A stretch of DNA of 64,000 bases. It comes from Actinoalloteichus caeruleus DSM 43889 (GTDB taxonomy: Bacteria > Actinomycetota > Actinomycetes > Mycobacteriales > Pseudonocardiaceae). The notes below the pieces were generated by a model. It was not told the origin of the DNA, did not search any database, and saw only the letters and a list, made by a program, of their open reading frames with translations. This document shows positions 55,104 to 63,331 of this stretch, one piece after another; positions within the stretch are counted from its first letter, which is position 1, and the number at the start of each line of letters is the position of its first letter. The translations under genes were made by a program, and so were the position numbers. The stretch lies in NCBI RefSeq assembly GCF_000429185.2, contig NZ_AUBJ02000001.1, positions 2,604,001-2,668,000 on the forward strand, given 5' to 3'.

Positions 55104-56389
55104 CGGTTACCTCCTCGCAGCTGGATCTCCAGTGCGGCGACGACCTCGGGGATCCACGATTGTTTGCTGCGCATCAAGCCGTCCAACAACTTTCGCCGGT
55201 GTTCGTCGAGGGCGTGGAACACCGGCCGTCCGAGGATGTGGTCGACCGAGGGAGCCTTGTCACTGTGCGACGCGAAGTGGTAAAGGCGCAACTCCTTGAG
55301 GATTCGCCGGCCGTGCCCGGTCCTGACCAGCATGGCGGCGAAGGCCGCGGCCTTCGCCCTCGACGATCCGTCGGCGTGGTCCTCCGCCGTGACGGGCGGC
55401 GGCTGCCACCGGTCCAACTCGATCCACCCGAGCCCTTCGGCCCGCCGTAACCCCACCCCGTGCTCCAGCAGCCTGGTCAGGTCAGTCGGGTCCGGATCGT
55501 CCGACAGTTCCAGGACGTAGGTGGAACCGGCGGTGACGGCGTGCTCCTCCGACTTCGGCAGGTCGGTGGCCGAGTGCCAGCCGGTCAGCCGCTCTCGCCG
55601 GACCCAGTGCCGGGTGATCTCGACGTCGACCCCCAGCAGCTCGCGCAGCACGGACAGGTCCGGGACGTCGCTGGGCCGACCGGCGGCGTCGACGAACACC
55701 CCGGGGGAGACCAGCCGCAGGACCAGTCGGCGCCCGGTGGCGGTGGGCGGGGCGGCGGTCCCCGGAGTGGCCTCGTACCGCACGAGCCCCGAGGTGCTGC
55801 GGCCACCACCGAGCAGCAGGGGTCGGCTCGCCGACAACCAGGAGGTCTCGGTGTCCCTGGTCAGTATCGTGCCGAGGAAGCGCCGTGGCGTGCCGCCGTC
55901 GCGGTGGTTCAGGGCCTCGCGGGTGAACAGTGCGCCGTCGCGTGCGGTGCCGTCCGGGTTCAGCGCCACGCGGGTGCGGTGCACGACGGGGTCGTCCGCG
56001 CCGACGAACTCGACTTCTCCCCGGCCCGCACGCAGCGGCCCGTCGCACTCCGGGCAGTCGGTTCCCTCCTCGTCCCACGCCGTGTCGACGACGACGTCGG
56101 CGCAGGCTGCCTCACTGAGGTAGGAGCAGCGCAGTACCGAGAGCGGCACCACGGAGGATCCCTCCGCGAACAGCGGGGAGAACCGCACGCCGCGCTCGAA
56201 GGTGTCCCGCAGCTGGTTCCGGAGGTCCGGGTCCCCCGCTGGCTCGCCGTGTTCGGCGATCCACGCCGCCGCCAGGGCTCCGCGCAACACCGATCCCGGG
56301 ACGTGCCGGTGGGTCCGGGTCAGGTTGCCGACACTCTCCCCCACCCCGAGGGACAGCGGTTGTTCAGCGGTGAGCATCACCTCAAGCAT
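55100..56389 (-). CDS. csx10: Csx10 (Cas5-like RAMP, type III-D)
   Basis: 429 residues. Start ATG 56389 with GGGAGGA upstream; the open frame extends left only with low-complexity sequence. The N-terminal SLGVGESVGNLTRTHRHVPG, SVLRGALAAAWIAEHGEP is the Csx10/RAMP signature, followed by a zinc pair C-x-x-C (CPECDGPL) and, in the C-terminal half, GVGLRRAEGLGWIELDRW. Csx10 replaces Cas5/Csm4 in III-D complexes and holds the crRNA 5' handle against Cas10. It overlaps both neighbours. Confidence 0.85.
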   Translation of the reverse strand: MLEVMLTAEQPLSLGVGESVGNLTRTHRHVPGSVLRGALAAAWIAEHGEPAGDPDLRNQLRDTFERGVRFSPLFAEGSSVVPLSVLRCSYLSEAACADVVVDTAWDEEGTDCPECDGPLRAGRGEVEFVGADDPVVHRTRVALNPDGTARDGALFTREALNHRDGGTPRRFLGTILTRDTETSWLSASRPLLLGGGRSTSGLVRYEATPGTAAPPTATGRRLVLRLVSPGVFVDAAGRPSDVPDLSVLRELLGVDVEITRHWVRRERLTGWHSATDLPKSEEHAVTAGSTYVLELSDDPDPTDLTRLLEHGVGLRRAEGLGWIELDRWQPPPVTAEDHADGSSRAKAAAFAAMLVRTGHGRRILKELRLYHFASHSDKAPSVDHILGRPVFHALDEHRRKLLDGLMRSKQSWIPEVVAALEIQLRGGNR

Positions 56390-56951
56390 GCGTTCCTCCC
56401 GGCCGTGCGGCGCGAAGCGCCTCGAACTCCTCCAGCAGGGCATCGTCGATGGCCCCGTCCCTCGGGCGGAGGCTGACCCAGCCCAGCCCCCGTCGCCGGT
56501 CTCCGCCGAGGTTGTGCACCCCGGCGGCGGCACAGGCGAGCACGATCTGGTGCCGTCGACGCGCGTCGGCGTCCAGCGGGCGGATCGGGAGCAGGGAGAA
56601 GCTGGCACTGGGGCACCACACCTCGTCGGACAGGAACAACCCGCCCTCGCGCGCGGTGTTCGTGACGGGGTCGATGGCGATGCGCGCGCGGTGGACCACG
56701 ACGGGGTCGATGGTGAACGCCACGGGACCCCAGTGCCACGGCGCGGCCCGGTGCTGTCCGCCGGACGCACCGAAGACCTCGGCGACCAGGTCCGGGCGGG
56801 TGGGCAGCAGCAGTTCGGCGGAGGCACGCATGACCCCCTTGAGCGAGCTCGGGGGGAGGAGGTCGTCGGGATCGACGGTCTCCGCCACCCCGAGGTGCGG
56901 GGTGCCGGTACCGACGCGGAAGGGGCCGTGGAAGGTGATGTCGATGTCCAT
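56382..56951 (-). CDS. RAMP protein Cas7 (Csm3-like)
   Basis: 189 residues. RAMP features: ITFHGPFRVGTGTPHLGVAE, TVDPDDLLPPSSLKGVMRAS with acidic residues in the catalytic loop, PVVVHRARIAIDPVTNTARE and the glycine-rich GVHNLGGDRRRGLGWVSL. It is smaller than usual Csm3 (~220). The ATG 56951 overlaps the Cas10 stop by 3 bases (ATGA), and the end overlaps csx10 by 8 bases. It probably forms the backbone next to Cas10/Csx10. Confidence 0.85.
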   Translation of the reverse strand: MDIDITFHGPFRVGTGTPHLGVAETVDPDDLLPPSSLKGVMRASAELLLPTRPDLVAEVFGASGGQHRAAPWHWGPVAFTIDPVVVHRARIAIDPVTNTAREGGLFLSDEVWCPSASFSLLPIRPLDADARRRHQIVLACAAAGVHNLGGDRRRGLGWVSLRPRDGAIDDALLEEFEALRAARPGGTHA

Positions 56952-58363
56952 CACCACCACCTCGCGATCCGCAGTGCGGTGTCCAGGCCCAGTCGCGTCG
57001 GTGAGTCGCCATCCATGCCGGCGGGGGTGTGCTCCGCCTCGCGTGCGGGATCCGAGCCGCGCCGTGGGAGGAACGGCGTCCCCGCCGTGACGCCGACTCG
57101 GCGGCTGTGCGCGAGGGCCGCCTCGGGGCCGCCGTCGGCGAGCGCCAACGCGAGGTTCTCCCGGAACGAACGCGGCGCCCTGGCGAGTTCGGTCAACTCG
57201 TCCTGCCTCTGCTTGAGTTCGTGGAGGGGGACCACGCTGCCCTCGTCGTGGCGCCCTTCGGTGGTGAGGTCGTGGAAGCACAGCCACGAGGAGCGACCAG
57301 CGCCGGCCCGTTTGCCGCGGGCGAGGGCGCTTTCGGCCAGCGCGACGATGGTGGTGAAGGACTCGTCGTGCCGGGCGAAGACCATCGCGGCGGACATGGT
57401 GGGAGCGGAGATCTCGACCTCCAGGTCCAGCCCCCGCACCAAGCGCGACATCCGCTCGTTGAAGCCGGCGAGCAGGGCGCGGGCGAACTGCCAGGCGTGG
57501 TCGGCGGGAACACTCACCAGGACGTCGTCGCCGCCGAGCACGTGCAGGATCAGCGGCAGCGACCGGCCGGGGATTCCCCGAACCGACATGGTGGCCTCGG
57601 CGAGTGCCTCGAAGGTGGCCTTCGACAGTTCCAGAGCCAGCTTGTCCCGGGTCAGGTGGGCGTTTTCCGGGGCACGCAGCCGTTCGGCCGGGATGTTGGC
57701 GAGCTGGCGGAAGAAGGCGCCGATCCGGTTGCCGTCCGCGTGGATGACCGCGATCCGCGTTTCACGCCGCCCCATGCCAGCCAGCGCCTCGAACCCCCCG
57801 TTGACGGGTTCGCGGTTCAGACGACTCGCGAGTCTGCGTTCCCCGGTGCGGCTGGCCGACAGCGACCGCCACGATTCCCGCTCCACGCAGTCGGCGCACA
57901 CGTTCCGCTCGGCGTCGTCGAGGGTGGCCGTGGTGACTGCGGGGTCGATGCCGCACAGTCGGCAGAGCGCGGCGAGGGGCAGCTCTGCCACGGTGGGCAG
58001 GTCCACCCGGCTGCGGCCGCTCAGGATCGTGGGTCGCATCTGCTCGGCGTAGGCGGTGACGTAGTCGAGGTCGGTGGCCCAGACGACCTGGAACTCGGCC
58101 CCGGGCAACCGTCGCCGGAGCGCGCGCAGCACGACGGCGGAGACACGGTCGACGTCGTCAGGCGAGTCCAGTTCGAGGCTGACGACACCATCGATCTCAC
58201 CTGCCTCCGCATTGAGCCAGGCTCCGGTCCCGGCCAGCGCCTCGGCGGCCACCGACCGCATGTCGACGAGTGCGGCGCTGGCCGTCCGCCGACCTCGAAG
58301 GGTGGGCGTTCGCGCGAGGTAGCGCTGGATGCGCACCGCGGCGATGTCCAGGTAGGTGCGCAT
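56951..58363 (-). CDS. cas10: Cas10, GGDD intact, HD domain absent
   Basis: 470 residues. First palm: YLDIAAVRIQRYLARTPTLR; zinc site C134/C137 and C156/C159 (LCRLCG, VCADC); second palm: IAVIHADGNRIGAFFRQLAN and the cyclase motif LILHVLGGDDVLVSVP with GGDD at 277-280. There is no N-terminal HD nuclease domain, and the chain is short for Cas10 (usually 700-1000). It should therefore make cyclic oligoadenylate or a related signal without cutting DNA itself. Start ATG 58363 overlaps the stop of the large RAMP gene by one base (TGATG). Confidence 0.92.
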   Translation of the reverse strand: MRTYLDIAAVRIQRYLARTPTLRGRRTASAALVDMRSVAAEALAGTGAWLNAEAGEIDGVVSLELDSPDDVDRVSAVVLRALRRRLPGAEFQVVWATDLDYVTAYAEQMRPTILSGRSRVDLPTVAELPLAALCRLCGIDPAVTTATLDDAERNVCADCVERESWRSLSASRTGERRLASRLNREPVNGGFEALAGMGRRETRIAVIHADGNRIGAFFRQLANIPAERLRAPENAHLTRDKLALELSKATFEALAEATMSVRGIPGRSLPLILHVLGGDDVLVSVPADHAWQFARALLAGFNERMSRLVRGLDLEVEISAPTMSAAMVFARHDESFTTIVALAESALARGKRAGAGRSSWLCFHDLTTEGRHDEGSVVPLHELKQRQDELTELARAPRSFRENLALALADGGPEAALAHSRRVGVTAGTPFLPRRGSDPAREAEHTPAGMDGDSPTRLGLDTALRIARWW

Positions 58364-60627
58364 CAACGGCCCTTCCCTTTCTGGGCCTGCCGCCCCTTCT
58401 TGCCCTGGTTCCCCGCGCCCTGATGACGCTGGCCACCTGTGGAGGGCTTCCGCTGCTGCCCCTTGCCCTGTGACGGCAGGGTCGTACGGCGTGCTCGGGG
58501 AACGAACTGGGCCTCGGCGGGTGCGGTGATGTCGGGGAGGACGGTCAGCGGCATCGCCTCCTTCCTCGTGGCGACACCACGCGACTCCTGCCAGAACTCG
58601 AAATCCGGTTCCAGGTCGTCCGGGTGCAATTGGCCCGACCGGAGGTCGCCCTTCGTCGGGTAGTAGACGTAGCGTGGGTCGACGTGGTCCAGGGTCAACG
58701 CGGACGTCAGCATCGGCCACACACCGCGCACCCCCGGGTCCGTGGCCTCGACGAACGCGGCTATGGCGTCGGCGACCGCGACGGTGGAGGCGGTCTCGCC
58801 GAGGTATCTGCCGCGCGCCGTGTGCGTGGTGAGGGTGAGGACCTCGCCAGTGCAGCTGCCCAGGCCCAGCGGACGGGCGTGGCCCACGCCGAAACCGATG
58901 CGCTTGGCCTGGTCGGCGACCTCCAGCACGAGGGCCGGGTCGAGTGAGGCGAGCAGACCGCCGAGTTCGGCCAGGTCGAGGTTCTCGAAGGAGACGGTGA
59001 TCCGGAAACGCGCGCCCGGCTCCAGGCACCGGCCCCGGACTGACTCCTTCCCGAATGCTCCCGATTTGGCCGCCGGCATCGTCTCGGTGGGTAGCCGGAA
59101 GTAGGGGCGGCTGGTGTAGTCCTGGGTCAGCCAGTAATGCTTCCGGCCACGGAACTGCCTAAGACCCCGACCATCCTCGTCGTTGTCCAGGCGGGAGCCC
59201 CACTCACGGAGCGCGAGCTCCCCCTCCGGCGCGTGCTGCCCCTTGCCCCTCGGGTCCAGATAGGCCTGCCCGGCACCGGGACGCGGAGTGCTCAACATCG
59301 GGAAGCGCCGGACCTTCTGCCGGACCTCGTTCAGGGGAAGTCCGTCGGAGAACCGCAGGTGGCCCCGGTAGGAGCGCTGCCGGGCGCGGTACTCCGCACG
59401 CTCGGTGTCGCCTGTGCCCGCCTCGGGTTCGGTCTCGCTGGCGTCGACGGAACCGAAGACTCGGCAGGTGGGACACAGATGACCAGCATCGGAGCAGGCC
59501 AACAGTTCAGGAGGCACCCGGTCGCCCGCCGCGCCAGAACCCGGGTGGCGCCAGATCGCGGACGCGGCGAAGTCGAGGATGTCCGCGTTCCGCCGCCGTA
59601 CCCACAACACCTGGCCGGGGTAGGCGGACCGCCCCACCGCGTGTCGGTACCCGACGAGACGCTGCTGGCCGGTAGGACCGGAGAACCGCACCTCCCGCTC
59701 CCGGTCGGCGGTGGCCTCGCCCTGCTCCCGCGCGTCACGGCGTGCCTGCCGCAGGTCGTCGGTGTCCTCGACCAGCCGGAGGAACCGCTGCCAGGCGTCG
59801 TGGGCATTGTCCTCGAGCGCGTGCTCCTTCTTGCCGAGCAGGCCAGCGGCCACGTAGTACCGGTGGGACACGTCCCGCGCGGCGGCGTCGGTGACCAGGA
59901 GAACCCAGTCGGTCCCCGGTTCGACGTCCCCGAGAGCCTTGATGACCCGGCGTCCCCGAGCGCTACTCCCCCTCGAGTTCCGAGCGGAATCGGTGAGGCT
60001 GACCGTGGCGCCCGTGACGACCTTCTCCGCGCCACCCAACACGTCAGCCAGCACCGTCGATTCGATCCACACCACCTCGTCGCAGAGCCGGAGCTTCCTG
60101 GGGCAGCCGTGCCGCACATCCGAGACCTGGGCCAGGGTCCAGCCTTCCCGGGCGCCGGCAGCGGTGGAATGGGCGTTGGCAACCTCGTCGCGGTAGGTGG
60201 GCACGAAGTCCGAGTCGAAGACGCGGAGGCACCCACCGACCAGGTTCTCGTGCAGGTTGCGCACCACTCCCGCCACCGTCGATCCCGGAATGAACGGTGT
60301 CCACTCGCCGGTGTCGGGGTCGCGCCTGTTGGGGAAGACCGCGACGTCGTTCTCGACCTCACCGGTCGCCAGGTGCAACGGGCTGTGGTTCGTCCAGACG
60401 GCCTCGACGTGCCCGGAGTACCTTTCGCACCCCTCATCGGAGGAACCGAGGAGGGCATGACCCGCCGGCCGCCGACGGAACGTTTCCGGGTCGACCCGCG
60501 CGAACGGCACGAAGGTGTAAGGGTTGATGACGCTGGGAATCGTACTCGCCTCCCTTCGAGACAGTGGAACATGTCGAGGACACGACGGGCCGGTGTGCCT
60601 GCGCGGCGCGAGGAGAGCGTGCCTCAC
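58363..60627 (-). CDS. Large type III RAMP protein (TIGR03986-like)
   Basis: Up to 754 residues. Homology starts at NPYTFVPFARVDPETFRR, the known start of this large RAMP family, followed by PLHLATGEVENDVAVFPNRR, TPFIPGSTVAGVVRNLHENL, a zinc knuckle LCPTCRVFGSVD, RRFPMLSTPRPGAGQAYLDP, and KRIGFGVGHARPLGLGSC. The tail is strongly basic (GKGQQRKPSTGGQRHQGAGN, QGKKGRQAQKGKGR). The only ATG/GTG-type start before the homology is GTG 60627, but a strong AAGGGAGG (60549-60556) points to an ATT or ACG start at 60540-60543. First gene of the cas operon. Confidence 0.82.
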   Translation of the reverse strand: MRHALLAPRRHTGPSCPRHVPLSRREASTIPSVINPYTFVPFARVDPETFRRRPAGHALLGSSDEGCERYSGHVEAVWTNHSPLHLATGEVENDVAVFPNRRDPDTGEWTPFIPGSTVAGVVRNLHENLVGGCLRVFDSDFVPTYRDEVANAHSTAAGAREGWTLAQVSDVRHGCPRKLRLCDEVVWIESTVLADVLGGAEKVVTGATVSLTDSARNSRGSSARGRRVIKALGDVEPGTDWVLLVTDAAARDVSHRYYVAAGLLGKKEHALEDNAHDAWQRFLRLVEDTDDLRQARRDAREQGEATADREREVRFSGPTGQQRLVGYRHAVGRSAYPGQVLWVRRRNADILDFAASAIWRHPGSGAAGDRVPPELLACSDAGHLCPTCRVFGSVDASETEPEAGTGDTERAEYRARQRSYRGHLRFSDGLPLNEVRQKVRRFPMLSTPRPGAGQAYLDPRGKGQHAPEGELALREWGSRLDNDEDGRGLRQFRGRKHYWLTQDYTSRPYFRLPTETMPAAKSGAFGKESVRGRCLEPGARFRITVSFENLDLAELGGLLASLDPALVLEVADQAKRIGFGVGHARPLGLGSCTGEVLTLTTHTARGRYLGETASTVAVADAIAAFVEATDPGVRGVWPMLTSALTLDHVDPRYVYYPTKGDLRSGQLHPDDLEPDFEFWQESRGVATRKEAMPLTVLPDITAPAEAQFVPRARRTTLPSQGKGQQRKPSTGGQRHQGAGNQGKKGRQAQKGKGR

Positions 60628-60678
60628 ACCGGATTCCTGAGCGGGTTCCGCCGACGCCGGGTCAGCGCCTCATCGTGG

Positions 60679-60712
60679 TAAGTGGATTCGGCGTCCACGC
60701 CGAATCCACTTA
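60679..60712. repeat. Perfect 15-bp inverted repeat upstream of the cas operon
   Basis: TAAGTGGATTCGGCG and CGCCGAATCCACTTA flank a 4-base TCCA loop. It lies about 50 bases before the outer start of the large RAMP gene and could be an operator, a cruciform, or part of a small mobile element. No protein that binds it is evident. Confidence 0.85.
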
Positions 60713-61573
60713 TCGACACAGGCCGAGCACAGACTGGGCGCGTCATCCGAGGAAGAATTTTCCCGGCTACCAGCGAACCGGACAGCACGCGAGCCGAGCG
60801 GTGGCGCGTTTTCGCCCGTTCCGAACTCGCCGCGCAGCCGAGGGGACTCCTGGAGTGTTCGGGATATCTTCCCGCAAGCCGTCACCGAGCGGCCACATCC
60901 CCAGTTCGGACAGGACCAGCTCCGCGACCGAGATCAGTGACTGATTTTCTTGACGCTTTCCATCGTGGTCATGTTTTCACACATCACGACACCCACCCCC
61001 TGGAACGGGCCTACTGGATCGACCGCGTCGAGCCCCCCTGAGCTGACGCGACCAGGCAACCCTACCGGATGGGCGAATTCGGGTCGGTCATCGGGTTCCA
61101 CGGCGAGAATAATTGCGTCGGCAATATCCCGACGACCACTTCGGAGCCGTTCTGATATCGCTGCGGCACGGCCCACGCCTGGCCCTGGAACCCTTCCGAG
61201 CCGGGACCGCGCGGCACGTGGGCCTCCGGTCGACCTGCCCGGTTTCCCGTTCCTCCAGATGACCATCGAGTCACGGAAATCGCCTTCCGAAATGAGATCC
61301 TCGGGACAGCGGCGGCGGGGAAGCACAATCTCACACCCCGGATCCCACCCCTTACCCAGGACCCACTCACCAGGAACATCCTCCCGCTTCTGCGTGCACC
61401 GACTTCCGGTACCGTGATTCTCGCCGCGTCCCGCGTGGTACCGCACCCACTCGGCCCCGCACGGGAACCCGAATCCCTCTCTGGCCTGGGCCACACCGCT
61501 CTGCCCGCCACCACACGGAACGAGCTTCCACACTCACTGGCGGAACTTCCGGGGACGGCAGGAGGGAAAGAGC
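60713..61573. other. Spacer between divergent cas operon and SAVED module
   Basis: About 860 bases, less GC-rich and with freer codon use than the genome average. It must hold promoters for both directions. Apart from the doubtful minus-strand frame at 60934-61533 I find no convincing gene. Several ATTC/GAAT-rich patches near 60750 and 60940 may be promoter elements. Confidence 0.4.
60934..61533 (-). pseudogene. Doubtful ORF, possible remnant of an effector-associated protein
   Basis: An open frame of 199 codons whose second half, FRDSMVIWRNGKPGRS and then RSGRRDIADAIILAVEPDDR, weakly recalls the C-terminal VMAP-C region found with trypsin-like and vWA/MoxR conflict systems. The first half is not recognisable and there is no good start or ribosome site. 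Codon use is relaxed (many A/T-ending codons). It may be a decayed gene or chance. Confidence 0.25.
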
Positions 61574-61720
61574 GTGACAAGGATCGACGGCGGAGGATTC
61601 GTCGATCGGTCGGCTCACGACATGCTGGAACCAACTGCCCAGATGGAGGGCTTCGGTGACGAATTCAGGAACGACGAGGTTGGCTGGGCTGGACGTGGTC
61701 GGCTCCCCCGGTGGCCTTGA
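61574..61720 (+). CDS. 48-residue ORF overlapping the SAVED gene
   Basis: GTG 61574 is preceded by GGAGGG at 61561-61566 with ideal spacing, better than that of the SAVED gene itself. The product begins MTRIDGGGFVDRSAHDML then EPTAQMEGFGDEFRND and ends in RGRLPRWP. The start of the SAVED gene (61656) lies inside it in another frame, suggesting translational coupling. It matches nothing I know. It could be a regulator or small partner of the SAVED effector, or a short upstream ORF that sets its expression. Confidence 0.5.
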   Translation: MTRIDGGGFVDRSAHDMLEPTAQMEGFGDEFRNDEVGWAGRGRLPRWP

Positions 61721-62747
61721 CAGCACGACCGGGCGCTGGGCCGTGGTGGCCGACGGCACGGCACCGATCGCGGTGGGAAGCGTGGTCGCGGGCGGGTTCG
61801 GCGTTGAGCTCGCCAAATCCTTCATGGCGGACGAACCCGGGGGGCGGTGGTGGTTCGCCCTCGCGCTCGCCGGGGGACTGGGGCTCATCACCCTGGGGTG
61901 GTGGCTGCGGAGCCGGGCCCGCCGCCAGGTGCGGATTGGCATCACCGCCACCGCCCGCGATCCCCGCCGAGGCCTGATCGAGGCCGACCGACTGGAGCAA
62001 CAGGCGGAACGCTTCAGCCAGAGCACGTGCACGGTGACCATGAAGACCAACGTCGAGTTGCCAGCCGACAGCCTCTGGGACCAGCCCCGGGTCGAAGCGC
62101 TCGCCGACGAGACGATGACAGCGATCAGGATGGCGGAGAACCTCACTCCGGACGCCACCCGGATCAACCTGATCCCCACCATGCCGCTGCACGTCGCCTT
62201 CTGGTTCGGTGCCCGGCTCGGGCAAACGCACGCTCGCGAGATCGTGGTGCACGCGATCCGGCAGAGCGATGGTGCCGTTCCCTACTTCCCGGCGACGACG
62301 CTGCGCACGATCGATGATGGCCCCGGGATCACACCGTTGACCGTCGAACAGTCGCAGTCGATCGAAGGCGGCGACCCGACCAGGGCCGCTCTCGCCCTGG
62401 ACCTCCAGGGACGGGGGAAGGACTTCTCCACGCACGTGAAGGAGGCGTGCCGCCGCGACGGGATCGGTCACCTCCTGATCCTCGGGCACGACTCCAAGAG
62501 GTTGCCTGAGGACCGCGCCACCTACACGGGCGTGGTGGAGCAGGTCTGCCGTGTATGGCAGGACGATGCGCCTGACAAGGCGCGCACCGGGGAGTACGCG
62601 ATTTTCCTCAGCGGCCCCGTGGCCATCGGGGTGGCTCTCGGAGCCCGGCTGGCCGCGCAGAGTCGAGGCCGCTGGACCGCCTACACCTTCGACAAGGACA
62701 ACAACACCTACGAGCCGTTCCCGTTCCGCCCCCTCGCCGCCCACTAA
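61656..62747 (+). CDS. 2TM-SAVED effector (Cap14-like) of the type III locus
   Basis: 363 residues. Two hydrophobic segments at about 36-53 (APIAVGSVVAGGFGVELA) and 65-85 (WWFALALAGGLGLITLGWWL) are followed by RSRARR, then a cytosolic region. From ~140 on the SAVED fold is visible: MPLHVAFWFGARLGQTHARE, DPTRAALALDLQGRGKDFST, GIGHLLILGHDSKRLPED, YAIFLSGPVAIGVALGARLA and a C-terminal TAYTFDKDNNTYEPFPFRPL. SAVED domains bind cyclic oligonucleotides. Two helices plus SAVED is the plan of the CBASS effector Cap14, thought to disrupt membranes. Here no CD-NTase is near; the Cas10 cyclase is. GTG start 61656 with GGAGGG upstream. Confidence 0.8.
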   Translation: MTNSGTTRLAGLDVVGSPGGLDSTTGRWAVVADGTAPIAVGSVVAGGFGVELAKSFMADEPGGRWWFALALAGGLGLITLGWWLRSRARRQVRIGITATARDPRRGLIEADRLEQQAERFSQSTCTVTMKTNVELPADSLWDQPRVEALADETMTAIRMAENLTPDATRINLIPTMPLHVAFWFGARLGQTHAREIVVHAIRQSDGAVPYFPATTLRTIDDGPGITPLTVEQSQSIEGGDPTRAALALDLQGRGKDFSTHVKEACRRDGIGHLLILGHDSKRLPEDRATYTGVVEQVCRVWQDDAPDKARTGEYAIFLSGPVAIGVALGARLAAQSRGRWTAYTFDKDNNTYEPFPFRPLAAH

Positions 62748-62768
62748 ACCGAGTAGGACCGGAAGTAC

Positions 62769-62793
62769 CGGCCCGGCCACGGCGGCCGGGCCG
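62769..62793. terminator. Hairpin after the SAVED gene
   Basis: A perfect 10-bp stem (CGGCCCGGCC / GGCCGGGCCG) with a 5-base loop starts 22 bases past the stop. A likely terminator insulating the right CRISPR leader from read-through. Confidence 0.65.
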
Positions 62794-62991
62794 ATGCCCC
62801 GAATGCGCGCTCACGAAGGCGGTGCACCGACCGACGACAGTCCCAGCTCTCCGGCTCCCCGACCCTTCCCTCCGCGACTTCCTTACGGCGCCCAGTGCAG
62901 GACGACCTTCCCGACCGGCAACCCGCCCGATACACCGACGGGGTTCCACCGCCTCCACGAGACGCCGTCCACCCGACCCGCTCCCCGCCGC

Positions 62992-63331
62992 ATGCTGACC
63001 CTCGGCGCCTCCGCCTACCACTCGCACTCTCCGCGATACCGTGTCTCCGCACCGTGCACACCGACCATCTCAGGCCCACCGTTCGACCAGGCACCACAGC
63101 GCCCGGCACGTCTTCCTCCGCACGCGAGCCAGCTTTCGAGAAGGCCCCTACGACAGCGCGGAGAGACAACGGACCCCGCTGGGATGCCCCGACCACGGGC
63201 GAGGCGCAGCCGCAGGTCCGCGTACCATTTTCAGCGAACCCCCCGGGTCTGATGTCAAACCTCGGGTTCGCTGCAAAACAGCCACGAAAAACCGCTCGTG
63301 GACAGCCTCCCACCTGCGGCTTTACTCTCGG
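62992..63331 (+). promoter_or_regulatory. CRISPR leader, right array
   Basis: About 340 bases nearly identical to the left leader (51855-52171) and in the same orientation, with a ~20-base insertion around 63065-63100. It keeps the GCGAACCCCCCGGGTCTGAT block and the GGGTTCGCTG inverted arm (63232-63273). Open frames crossing it are by-products of its GC content. Confidence 0.85.

Noticed and set aside
61656-62747. Considered calling a complete CBASS operon
   Set aside because: No CD-NTase (GS-x-x...DxD) or Cap2/Cap3 gene is found near the SAVED gene; the only cyclase-like gene is cas10.
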